Source: Pelotomaculum propionicicum (GTDB lineage: Bacteria; Bacillota; Desulfotomaculia; Desulfotomaculales; Pelotomaculaceae). Taken from it: 64,000 nt of DNA. Where the stretch lies: positions 1-64,000 of the forward strand of contig NZ_QFFZ01000001.1 of assembly GCF_004369225.1 (NCBI RefSeq). Reading direction: 5' to 3'. Position 1 is the first letter of the stretch; each line of letters opens with the position of its first letter. Below are positions 55,538 through 64,000 of the stretch, piece after piece. Both the position numbers and the translations under genes were made by a program. The notes below the pieces were generated by a model. That model worked only from the letters and a program-made list of their open reading frames with translations. It had not been told where the DNA came from and searched no databases.

Positions 55538-56854
55538 TTATGTTCCGGCGCTGTAATTACCTTTGCGCCCGGTTTCCGTGCGCCCGTTGGCGATAATTTC
55601 AGCGCGCCGCAGGTGCTGGAAAGCCTGCAGCAGGTCCCGGTTGGTCCTGGTCCTTTTCATCTGCTCCACCAGCATCTCCATGGCCTCCCAGGGCGCCGCT
55701 CCAACAGTGGCCTTGCGGAACTGCCAGATCATTTCCAGCTCTTCTTTTGTAAGAAGGAGTTCTTCTTTGCGTGTTCCGGAGCGCAGCACGTCAATAGCAG
55801 GGAAAAGCCTTCTCTCGGCAAGCCGCCGGTCCAGGATCAGCTCCATATTGCCGGTTCCCTTGAACTCTTCAAAAATAACATCGTCCATCCGGCTGCCTGT
55901 TTCAATCAGGGCAGTGGCCAAAATAGTCAGGCTGCCGCCTTCTTCCAGGTTGCGCGCCGCTCCAAAAAACCGCTTGGGCTTATGCAGGGCTGAAGGGTCC
56001 ACTCCGCCCGACAGCGTGCGCCCGCTGGGGGGGACCACAAGGTTGTGGGCTCTGGCCAGGCGGGTGATACTGTCCAAAAGGATGACCACGTCGTACCCGT
56101 GTTCCACCAGGCGTTTGGCCCGCTCCAGAACCATGTCCGCAACCTTCACATGGTTTTCCGGCGGTTCGTCGAAGGTTGAACTGACTACCTCACCATTTAC
56201 TGAACGCTCTATATCGGTAACTTCCTCCGGCCGCTCGTCGATCAGCAGAACCATCAGATAGATTTCCGGGTGGTTCGTGGTGATACTGTTGGCGATTTCT
56301 TTCAGGAGAATAGTTTTACCTGCTTTGGGCGGGGATACGATTAACCCTCTCTGTCCTTTACCGATCGGGGCCAGAAGGTCGATGATACGGGTCGAAAATT
56401 TGTCTTGCTGGGTTTCCATAGTGATCCGTTCCAGAGGATAAAGGGGGGTTAGCCCATCGAAGTGGAGTCTTTCAGCTGCCCGATCCGGGTCTATAGCGTT
56501 AATCTGCTCTACCCGGAGCAGTGCGAAATACCTTTCGCTATCCTTGGGGCGCCGCACCTGGCCGGCAACAAGATCGCCCGTACGCATATCAAAACGCCTG
56601 ATTTGGGAAGATGAAACGTAGATATCATCGTTGCTTGGAAGGTACTGGAAGGGCCTTAAAAACCCGTAACCGTCGGGCAGGATTTCAAGAACTCCTTTAG
56701 CATATAAATACCCGGTCTTTTCGGTCTTAGCTTTTAGGATCTCAAAGATAAGTTCTTTTTTACGCAGTTTATAATAACCGGGCAATTCCATTTCTTTAGC
56801 GATCTTGTACAGTTCGACCATGGTTTTGTTTTCTAGGTCGGCATAATTCAAAGG
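55538..56854 (-). CDS. rho: Transcription termination factor Rho
   Basis: RNA-dependent hexameric helicase. TTG 56854 is the likely start: GGGGGG lies 6 nt before it, and the ATG at 56869 comes ahead of that site. The 438-residue product has the N-terminal Rho domain ([18 protein letters not shown]), cold-shock RNA site ([13 protein letters not shown]), Walker [11 protein letters not shown], Walker [17 protein letters not shown], and the Q- and R-loops. It lies in the usual spo0F-fba-tal-rho-rpmE order. Rho in Firmicutes limits antisense transcription. Confidence 0.96.
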   Translation of the reverse strand, partial: PLNYADLENKTMVELYKIAKEMELPGYYKLRKKELIFEILKAKTEKTGYLYAKGVLEILPDGYGFLRPFQYLPSNDDIYVSSSQIRRFDMRTGDLVAGQVRRPKDSERYFALLRVEQINAIDPDRAAERLHFDGLTPLYPLERITMETQQDKFSTRIIDLLAPIGKGQRGLIVSPPKAGKTILLKEIANSITTNHPEIYLMVLLIDERPEEVTDIERSVNGEVVSSTFDEPPENHVKVADMVLERAKRLVEHGYDVVILLDSITRLARAHNLVVPPSGRTLSGGVDPSALHKPKRFFGAARNLEEGGSLTILATALIETGSRMDDVIFEEFKGTGNMELILDRRLAERRLFPAIDVLRSGTRKEELLLTKEELEMIWQFRKATVGAAPWEAMEMLVEQMKRTRTNRDLLQAFQHLRRAEIIANGRTETGRKGNYSAGT

Positions 56855-56910
56855 CAACCCCCCAGACAAAAATATACTTTAACCAATTTTATAACCAAAG
56901 GAGGACAGTT

Positions 56911-57408
56911 TTATGCGCCCCCGCAACGCCTGCATTTGATCAAAAACAAGATCAGAAAATACACCAGCACAAATACCAATGTGGCGTTCAGCACGCTGCC
57001 CAGCAGGAACGGGTATCCATGCTCCACCAGGCTGTTAATGAAGTTGGTGACAATCGAAGGTCCGGCATCTATAAGATACGGCATGTCCGGGCCCGGCATA
57101 TCTCCTAAAAAGACTTTCCCCACCATTAAATTTAAAGTATAGAAAAAAGGAACGGCCAGTTTAAAAAAAACTACCGTCGCTACCGCCGCCACAGGGTTGC
57201 AGCGGATGAGGCGGGCAACGAGGTAGGAAAGAGGAATGCTGATGATCGGAATGGGAAGAAAATCAAAAGCTAAACCCAACGCCACCCCTTTTGCTATTTT
57301 TTTAGGTGAGTCGGGCAGTTCCATCATTCTGTTATAGTAATTTCTGATCGTTTCTAAAACCGGCGTGGCTATTTTCTTTTTAAAGTAAAGCACTCCTTGA
57401 AAAAACAC
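56911..57408 (-). CDS. DUF2062 membrane protein
   Basis: GTG 57408 is preferred since AAAGGAG lies just before it, inside the longer frame. The 165-residue product has three membrane helices and the family pattern SPKKIAKGVALGLAFDFLPIP, with FKLAVPFFYTLNLMVGK later. Proteins of this family often adjoin glycosyltransferases or cell-envelope genes. The function is unknown. It lies upstream of rho and downstream of tal on the same strand. Confidence 0.85.
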   Translation of the reverse strand: MFFQGVLYFKKKIATPVLETIRNYYNRMMELPDSPKKIAKGVALGLAFDFLPIPIISIPLSYLVARLIRCNPVAAVATVVFFKLAVPFFYTLNLMVGKVFLGDMPGPDMPYLIDAGPSIVTNFINSLVEHGYPFLLGSVLNATLVFVLVYFLILFLIKCRRCGGA

Positions 57409-57548
57409 GGTATAACTCCTTTTACTGGTCAAAAGATTTGAGCCGATAAGAGACGTTTATACTGTTTATTCTATATTATTTCCAGTCTGAAGGCAAAACA
57501 TCTTTATCGCACGTATTCGAGGATATTTCCCTGTATTAGACAACTCGG

Positions 57549-58196
57549 TTACTTATTTTTTACTGTTTCCCAGTCCTCAAGAAACTTCTTAACGCCCGCG
57601 TCAGTGAGCGGGTGTTTGATCATCTGCATGATTACCTTATAGGGGACCGTGGCAATATGCGCGCCTGCCCTGGCAGCGGCTGTGACGTGGACAGGGTGGC
57701 GGATGCTGGCCGCTATTACCTGAGTAGGCAGCTGGTGCCTGTCAAATATTTCCATAATGTCATACACCAGGTCCATTCCGTCCTGGCTGATATCGTCCAG
57801 CCGGCCTACAAAGGGGCTGACATAGGCAGCGCCGGCCCTTGCCGCAAGCAAGGCCTGGTTGGCTGAAAAGATCAGGGTTACATTAGTGCGGATCTTTTTG
57901 CCGGCCAAAATCTTGGTTGCTTTTAAACCCTCCGCGGTCATTGGTATCTTGATCACGATATTGGGATGGATTGCCGACAGTTCAACAGCCTCGGAGACCA
58001 TGCCCGGCGCGTCTGTGCTTACCGCCTCGGCGCTGATGGGGCCGTCGACTATGGATACGATTTCACGCACCACCTGGGCAAAATTCCGCCCCTCCCTGGC
58101 AATTAAGGAAGGGTTGGTGGTAACGCCGCAAATCACACCGAGAGCATATGCTTCCCTTATTTCCTCCACATTGGCGGTATCAATGAAAAGCTTCAT
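57549..58196 (-). CDS. tal: Transaldolase (small TalC/fructose-6-phosphate aldolase type)
   Basis: The 215-residue product is the short form. Schiff-base Lys is in [11 protein letters not shown]; other motifs are [26 protein letters not shown] and [11 protein letters not shown]. Transfers dihydroxyacetone units in the pentose phosphate pathway, or acts as fructose-6-phosphate aldolase; the short type is hard to separate by eye. Its place next to fba follows Bacillus ywjH. AGGAGG precedes ATG. Confidence 0.93.
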   Translation of the reverse strand: MKLFIDTANVEEIREAYALGVICGVTTNPSLIAREGRNFAQVVREIVSIVDGPISAEAVSTDAPGMVSEAVELSAIHPNIVIKIPMTAEGLKATKILAGKKIRTNVTLIFSANQALLAARAGAAYVSPFVGRLDDISQDGMDLVYDIMEIFDRHQLPTQVIAASIRHPVHVTAAARAGAHIATVPYKVIMQMIKHPLTDAGVKKFLEDWETVKNK

Positions 58197-58218
58197 TTTC
58201 TAAGACACCTCCTATTTT

Positions 58219-58377
58219 GGTAGTGGGATGTGGGCCGTGGGACGTGGGTTTCCGGGGCATTCCATCCGGGACTAAAAAATTTATTCTACCCGGTTAACTT
58301 GTCGCCGAAAACAGTGCGAATGAATTCGCACCTACAATTTCATTCCCAATTCTCACGTCCCATTTCCCACTTCTCAT
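58219..58377. repeat. GTGGGAC-family element between tal and fba
   Basis: Left end GTGGGATGTGGGCCGTGGGA, right end CACGTCCCATTTCCCAC-TTCTCA; these are inverted to each other. The centre holds GTGCGAATGAATTCGCAC, a near-perfect palindrome. The right end abuts the fba stop codon. Confidence 0.75.
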
Positions 58378-59231
58378 TACGCTTTGTTGTCGCTGCCGAA
58401 TACTCTGATTTTTTCCCTGATTATGTTTATGGCCGCCTCTCTGGCGGGACCCAGCATCTTGCGGGGATCGATTTCCCGGGGGTTGGCTTCCAGGACCTTG
58501 CGGGCGGCTTCAGTAAACGCTTCGCGGATATTGGTGTCAATATTGACCTTGCGCACACCCAGGCCGATGGCTGCGCGGATGGCGTCATCAGGCACCCCGG
58601 ATGAGCCGTGCAGGACAATAGGTATGCCCACAAGCGACTTAATCTTCTCCAGGCGCTCCAAATCTAACTTGGGTGTCCCTTTATACTGGCCGTGCGCCGT
58701 GCCGATAGCGATGGCCAGAGAGTCCACTCCGGTTTCACTTACAAAAATTTTGGCCTCTTCAGGGTCGGTAAAAAACGCATCGCGCTCGCTGACTGTAATG
58801 TCGTCTTCAGTACCGCCTATTTTACCCAGCTCAGCCTCCACCGAAACACCGACCGCCCTGGCCACATCCAGCACCCTTTTGGTAAGCTTGATGTTTTCAG
58901 CCAGTGATAATTTCGAGCCGTCAATCATCACCGAGGTAAAGCCGGAGCGCACACACTGAACCACCTGTTCAAAGCTGGTGCCGTGATCGAGATGAAGCGC
59001 CACCGGTACACTTGTCTGTTCCGCGGCTAACCTGGCCATGGTGGTTATATAGTCTATGCCGGCGTATTTTATAGCGCCCTGGCTTGCCTGCATGATCACC
59101 GGGGCATTTTCCGCTTCGGCAGCCGCGGTAATAGCCTGCACAATCTCCATATTGTTGCAGTTAAAAGCTCCCACCGCGTAACCACCGGCTTCGGCCTTTC
59201 GCAGCAGTTCAGTTACACCAACTAATGGCAC
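58377..59231 (-). CDS. fba: Class II fructose-1,6-bisphosphate aldolase
   Basis: Zinc aldolase of glycolysis. GTG 59231 is preferred, 7 nt after GGAGG; the longer frame has no site. The 284-residue product has zinc ligands in LHLDHGTS (His), VEAELGKIGG, and later His in LHGSSGVPDD, plus NIDTNIREAF. Conserved spo0F-fba-tal order. The stop codon is in the end of a repeat element. Confidence 0.96.
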   Translation of the reverse strand: MPLVGVTELLRKAEAGGYAVGAFNCNNMEIVQAITAAAEAENAPVIMQASQGAIKYAGIDYITTMARLAAEQTSVPVALHLDHGTSFEQVVQCVRSGFTSVMIDGSKLSLAENIKLTKRVLDVARAVGVSVEAELGKIGGTEDDITVSERDAFFTDPEEAKIFVSETGVDSLAIAIGTAHGQYKGTPKLDLERLEKIKSLVGIPIVLHGSSGVPDDAIRAAIGLGVRKVNIDTNIREAFTEAARKVLEANPREIDPRKMLGPAREAAINIIREKIRVFGSDNKA

Positions 59232-59290
59232 TAAAATAACCTCCTTCATAAATAGGCTCATTTAAAACACTTATGGGGGTTGTAAAACGC

Positions 59291-59309
59291 TGACTTTTAT
59301 TGTCAGCAC
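59291..59309 (-). terminator. Weak hairpin between the zinc-ribbon gene and fba
   Basis: GCTGAC and GTCAGC pair around seven A/T bases, and the minus strand continues GTTTTAC. It may end the upstream transcript only partly. Confidence 0.45.
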
Positions 59310-59407
59310 AAAACAATAACGGCCATATTCACTTTATGGAAAAAAACAAAAAATTATTAATGGATTTTTAGGCCATTTTACCACAGTATGGCCGGAGGGG
59401 GGGTAAA

Positions 59408-60091
59408 TTATGTTTTGCTTCTTTTGCGGCGGGCTTTCTTGAGCTTGCTCGTGTTAGCCAGGCTGTCCAGACACTTAAACCCGTGCCGGGCAAGTTCAAT
59501 GCTTTCAACCTGTCTGATAACGTTCAGGTCTTCCTCCGTTTCAGCGTAAATAATATTTATACTGTCACATTCTTTACAGTGAAGTTCCAGGCAGTCCGGA
59601 AACAGCTCGACCTCAATCTTATAATTGCCGCACTGACAATACAGCTCGCCCTGTTCTGCAATTTCGTGCAAACAGTTGAGCACTTCATACATAATATTTG
59701 AATTGTGAAAATAACCGTCACAATTAATCTCATCCACCAGAGCTTCCAGTTCCTGTTCCTGGTCCGATATTATTTGCCTGACCTTCGACTCCGGCCCGAT
59801 ATAACCCAATTCCAACTCGGTATCCTGACAGGAAAGCCTGATAATCTCCCCGGACCAGAGCGACTTGCCGGATACTTCAATAAAATGTTTGGTTTCACAA
59901 ACCAGGCAAGGGATCTGAAGCCAATAAGAAGAGTTGTTCTTGGTATTGACGATCAGTTTGACCGTACCGCAAGAACAATTTATGTTAACCGTTTTACTTT
60001 TGCAGATAGCGAACCGGGAAAAATCGTGATACTCCATTTTCCCGCATTCCGGACAACGCATGGCCATAACAGCATTTGTTGTAATAAGCAT
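59408..60091 (-). CDS. Conserved hypothetical protein with multiple zinc-ribbon Cys pairs
   Basis: The 227-residue protein has several Cys-x2-Cys or Cys-x-Cys knuckles: MRCPECGK (about 14), INCSCGTV (39), IPCLVCETK (62), LYCQCGNY (152) and LHCKECDS (173). These could form at least two zinc ribbons separated by a helical segment (KVRQIISDQEQELEALVDEI). It ends with a strongly basic tail (KLKKARRKRSKT), suggesting contact with nucleic acid. I do not recognise a named family. It lies between spo0F and fba, a slot with no gene in B. subtilis, so a link to sporulation signalling or RNA is only a guess. Confidence 0.7.
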   Translation of the reverse strand: MLITTNAVMAMRCPECGKMEYHDFSRFAICKSKTVNINCSCGTVKLIVNTKNNSSYWLQIPCLVCETKHFIEVSGKSLWSGEIIRLSCQDTELELGYIGPESKVRQIISDQEQELEALVDEINCDGYFHNSNIMYEVLNCLHEIAEQGELYCQCGNYKIEVELFPDCLELHCKECDSINIIYAETEEDLNVIRQVESIELARHGFKCLDSLANTSKLKKARRKRSKT

Positions 60092-60276
60092 TGCTTAAAT
60101 CCCCCCAAAGCACCGCGAAATATTCACGCCGCTTCAAAAAGCTTTATTACTCCTTCGCCATTAATTAAAAAAGTCCTCCTTAAGCCAGAGCGCCAAACCC
60201 ATAAATTCGTCACCTGCCGTGGAGGTTATTTTTGACTTTAGCTTATTTTCGTCATCTTTTTTTCAACTTAATAGTA

Positions 60277-60684
60277 TCAACCGATCTCTTTCCTGGTAAA
60301 GATCCGCTCCTCTCTAGTTATGAGCAGTTCCTTGACCAGACAGCGGACCTCATTCAAGTCAAAAGGCTTATTAATATAATGTTTAACCCCTCTTCTTTTG
60401 GCCTCGGTTACGATATCCAGCTCGCCATAGGCGGTCATCATTACCACCGGCACGCCGGGGACTATTTTGCCGAGTTCTTCCAGGGTATCCAGCCCATTCA
60501 TACCGGGCATCTTAATGTCCAGCAGCACAAGTGAAGGACGGCTGGCGATTGCTTTATTAACAGCTTCTGCTCCGCTGCAGGCTGTTTCAACATGGTAGCC
60601 TTCTTCGCCGAAAACCTCTGCTAAAAAGCGGCGCACTCCCGCTTGATCGTCAACTATCAAAAGGCTGTAAGCTTTTGCCGGCAC
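60277..60684 (-). CDS. spo0F: Sporulation phosphorelay response regulator Spo0F
   Basis: Single-domain receiver. GTG 60684 is preferred with AAGGAG upstream. The 135-residue product has the acidic pair in LLIVDDQAGVR, the phospho-accepting Asp in LVLLDIKMPGM, the switch Thr in MMTAYGELD, and Lys in INKPFDLNEVR. MTAYGELD and KPFD are hallmarks shared with B. subtilis Spo0F. The conserved neighbour pattern (pyrG upstream, fba-tal downstream) agrees. It would pass phosphate from kinases to Spo0B or directly to Spo0A. Confidence 0.93.
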   Translation of the reverse strand: MPAKAYSLLIVDDQAGVRRFLAEVFGEEGYHVETACSGAEAVNKAIASRPSLVLLDIKMPGMNGLDTLEELGKIVPGVPVVMMTAYGELDIVTEAKRRGVKHYINKPFDLNEVRCLVKELLITREERIFTRKEIG

Positions 60685-60786
60685 ATTCTCACTCCTTCCG
60701 TTACTAGAAAGGAAAAGTAACAATAAACATTCTCCGGCATTTACAAATTTCCTCCAGGGGCGGAATAAATATTATGAATCTGATTT

Positions 60787-61575
60787 TTAGAAGTAACCGG
60801 GTAAATTAGCGTTATAAGGCAAGGAAACAGCTATTACCAGCAGTGCAATGAACAGGAAAATTCCAAATAAGACCAGCGCCAGAAAAGGTGTCAGCACCGT
60901 TAAAACCGAACGGCCTGCAGACAGCCGGTGCACTGCCCCGACACCAATCACCATCAGGATAATACTCCAGATCCATACCGCCAGCCCGGCCAGACCCAAT
61001 AATATGGTTACAGCTGTGTTCCCCATCCCGAACCAGTATCCTAAAAACTGAAAGGGTATTAATACGGCCGACGGCAAGCCGGCCAGGCCGACTGCGGCAA
61101 AAACGCCCCTGGCGCTGCCCCGGCCCCCCAGGAGGTCGGCGATCAGGTGCAAAACCGCACTGTAGCCGAACCATTTCACATAACCTATAAGAAGTGATAA
61201 AATCACCCAGAAGGGCGCCATTACCCGCAACACCGGCAGAAGTTGTTCCAGGCCGGATGCCTGCAGGCTTTGCTCCAAAACTCTTGACAAAGTGAGGTAT
61301 CCCATGGTTGTGCCCAGAAGGATAAGGATAGTGACTACGATCGCCACCAGGCCGAGCGGCGGCGCTCCAGCTACTGTTTTCATTGTTTTAACCGGTTCAA
61401 AAAGCACACCATAAAAGAGCTCCAAAAAACCCGGGGTTGATTCTTGGCTGCCGCCTGGCGGGTCAGCTGCAATGCTGTTGTTTTCTGCCGCAGTGTCTGT
61501 ATTTAAACTTACCGGCTCTTGTCTGCCCTGGTCATCATTAGTTTCTGTCTTTTCCGTACCAGGATCTTCATTCAT
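60787..61575 (-). CDS. Yip1-family membrane protein
   Basis: ATG 61575 is chosen, as GGAGG lies just before it and inside the longer frame. The 262-residue product has a Gln/Asn/Asp/Thr-rich cytoplasmic N terminus (residues 1-45), then five membrane helices typical of Yip1 domains (LVAIVVTILILLGTTMGYL, VWIWSIILMVIGVGAVHRLS). Function in bacteria is not known. It is in the same direction as sppA, which begins 24 nt beyond on the upstream side, so the two are probably one operon. Confidence 0.82.
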   Translation of the reverse strand: MNEDPGTEKTETNDDQGRQEPVSLNTDTAAENNSIAADPPGGSQESTPGFLELFYGVLFEPVKTMKTVAGAPPLGLVAIVVTILILLGTTMGYLTLSRVLEQSLQASGLEQLLPVLRVMAPFWVILSLLIGYVKWFGYSAVLHLIADLLGGRGSARGVFAAVGLAGLPSAVLIPFQFLGYWFGMGNTAVTILLGLAGLAVWIWSIILMVIGVGAVHRLSAGRSVLTVLTPFLALVLFGIFLFIALLVIAVSLPYNANLPGYF

Positions 61576-61598
61576 AGCATTATCCTCCTTCCAGGTGA

Positions 61599-62522
61599 TC
61601 ATTTTAGATTAATGGTGTTTCTGTCTTCTCCCCGGCTTGACAGGAGGGACCCTGCCACCCCCCAAAAAGTTTGCCCGCCGGAGCCGGCGAATAATTCGCG
61701 GAAAATATTCTTTTGTCCCAATTCCACAATGGCCGGTTCTCCCTGAATACCAGCCAGGCTGCCGGCTAATAGAACGGCGTCGTGAAAGTCGCCAAGCTGG
61801 TCAACCAAACCAAGTTCCTTGGCCTGCCGGCCTGTAAAGACCCTGCCGTCGGCCAGCGGCCTGATCTCAGCGGCGTCTTTATGCCTGCCCTGCGCCACGT
61901 GATCAATAAACTGGCTGTAAATATCGTCGATCATGGACTGGTAGATAGCCCTTTCCTCAGGAGTTGACGACCTGGTGGAAGATCCCATGTCCTTGTAAGG
62001 ACCGCTTTTAAATGTTTCCGTGTCAGCGCCGATTTTCCCGTACAGGCCTTGTAAATCCAGGCGTTCCATGATTACTCCGATACTGCCGGTCAGGGTTCCG
62101 GGATTGGCCACAATTTGGTCCGCCCCGGCGGCTATCCAGTAAGCCCCCGATGCTGCCGTGTCTCCCATGGAAGCAACTACTATCTTACCTGATTTTCTGA
62201 GACGTTCCAGTTCAGCGCCTATTTCCTGGGCTGCCGCCGCTGTACCGCCGGGGCTGTTCAACCTGATCACCACAGCCTTTAGTGCCGGGTCTCTGGCCGC
62301 TTCCCTTAAAGCGGAGGCAATTTCCCCGGAACCTGCTTGGGATTCCCAAAGCCCGCTCCCACTCCGGTCACTGGTGATCGCTCCTTCTATGTAAATAACC
62401 CCTACTTCTCCGCTTCTCGCTCCGGCGCCGGCAGACGCCTTGTTGCCCGGTTTCACGGCTAAGGCAATGACCAGAGAAAGAGCAATCACTCCCAACACAA
62501 TCCCGGCAATAACTTTTTTCAT
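61599..62522 (-). CDS. sppA: Signal peptide peptidase SppA (S49)
   Basis: Membrane serine protease that digests left-over signal peptides. The 307-residue product has an N-terminal helix (VIAGIVLGVIALSLVIALAV), catalytic Ser in GDTAASGAYWIAAGA, and catalytic Lys in YKDMGSSTRSSTPEER, typical of the short SppA form. GGGGAGG precedes ATG. It probably forms an operon with the Yip1 gene. Its 3' end is 24 nt from that gene's start. Confidence 0.95.
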   Translation of the reverse strand: MKKVIAGIVLGVIALSLVIALAVKPGNKASAGAGARSGEVGVIYIEGAITSDRSGSGLWESQAGSGEIASALREAARDPALKAVVIRLNSPGGTAAAAQEIGAELERLRKSGKIVVASMGDTAASGAYWIAAGADQIVANPGTLTGSIGVIMERLDLQGLYGKIGADTETFKSGPYKDMGSSTRSSTPEERAIYQSMIDDIYSQFIDHVAQGRHKDAAEIRPLADGRVFTGRQAKELGLVDQLGDFHDAVLLAGSLAGIQGEPAIVELGQKNIFRELFAGSGGQTFWGVAGSLLSSRGEDRNTINLK

Positions 62523-62614
62523 AAATTGTCCATCCTCCCCACCATGTTATTGTCCTGTCATAACCAGATTCTACCCTTAAAACACTGTAAAATACTACTC
62601 CTGCCAATAGAAAA

Positions 62615-62640
62615 AAGCTTTGGTTTTATCCAAAGCTGCC
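62615..62640 (-). terminator. Terminator after pyrG
   Basis: AGCTTTGG and CCAAAGCT form an 8-bp stem around six bases, followed on the minus strand by TTTTTTC. It lies 5-30 bp after the pyrG stop. Confidence 0.85.
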
Positions 62641-62644
62641 CGGA

Positions 62645-64000
<1,356 letters not shown>

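Overview
The window looks like chromosome of an anaerobic, spore-forming, monoderm Firmicute of the Peptococcaceae/Desulfotomaculales type, close in style to Pelotomaculum. The inference rests on spoIIID, spoIID, ywmB and spo0F, an SLH-domain protease, several copper-amine-oxidase-like 'stalk' proteins, and gene order shared with the Bacillus subtilis spo0F-fba-tal-rho-rpmE-prfA-prmC-ywlC-mntP-ywlE-rpiB-glyA-atp-ywmB-spoIID region. No rRNA, tRNA or CRISPR array was seen. Nearly all genes lie on the minus strand.

Layout. 1-3.9 kb is a repeat-rich accessory patch: a toxin-antitoxin pair with a frameshifted toxin, two group II intron 3'-end remnants, a one-gene IS21 remnant, and many copies of a hairpin motif built around GAACCGTCCCC, all inside two 203-bp direct repeats. 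3.9-26 kb is a cell-surface block: a 1377-residue Ig-repeat protein behind two ribbon-helix-helix regulators, a polysaccharide ABC exporter, an O-antigen-ligase-like protein with TPRs, two or three stalk-domain proteins, a TolC-like protein, an S-layer-like protein divergent from an ECF sigma/anti-sigma pair, and a subtilisin with SLH domains. 25.6-27 kb is mbl-spoIIID. 27.4-32.5 kb is a plus-strand TetR-regulated ABC exporter whose ATPase is degenerate. 32.7-42.7 kb is spoIID, ywmB and the full F-type ATP synthase operon. 42.8-64 kb is housekeeping: UDP-GlcNAc epimerase, dCMP deaminase, glyA, rpiB, arginine phosphatase, mntP, threonylcarbamoyl-AMP synthase, prmC, prfA, rpmE, a radical SAM protein, a LysM/M23 hydrolase, rho, tal, fba, spo0F, sppA and the 3' part of pyrG.

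The most unusual content is non-coding. Seven elements bounded by inverted arrays of a 9-bp AACAGGATT unit each sit just after a stop codon. One of them carries a GxxExxY (PD-(D/E)XK-like) nuclease gene and may be the full-length parent. Two other families, with GTGGGAC and GTCGTTAGTCG ends, have a similar plan; one has supplied the N terminus of the dCMP deaminase. A hairpin family with a constant 11-nt loop and stems that change together, and matching ECF promoters on both sides of the 19.5-19.9 kb intergenic region, are the other leading observations. All assignments come from reading motifs and context; no database search was run.
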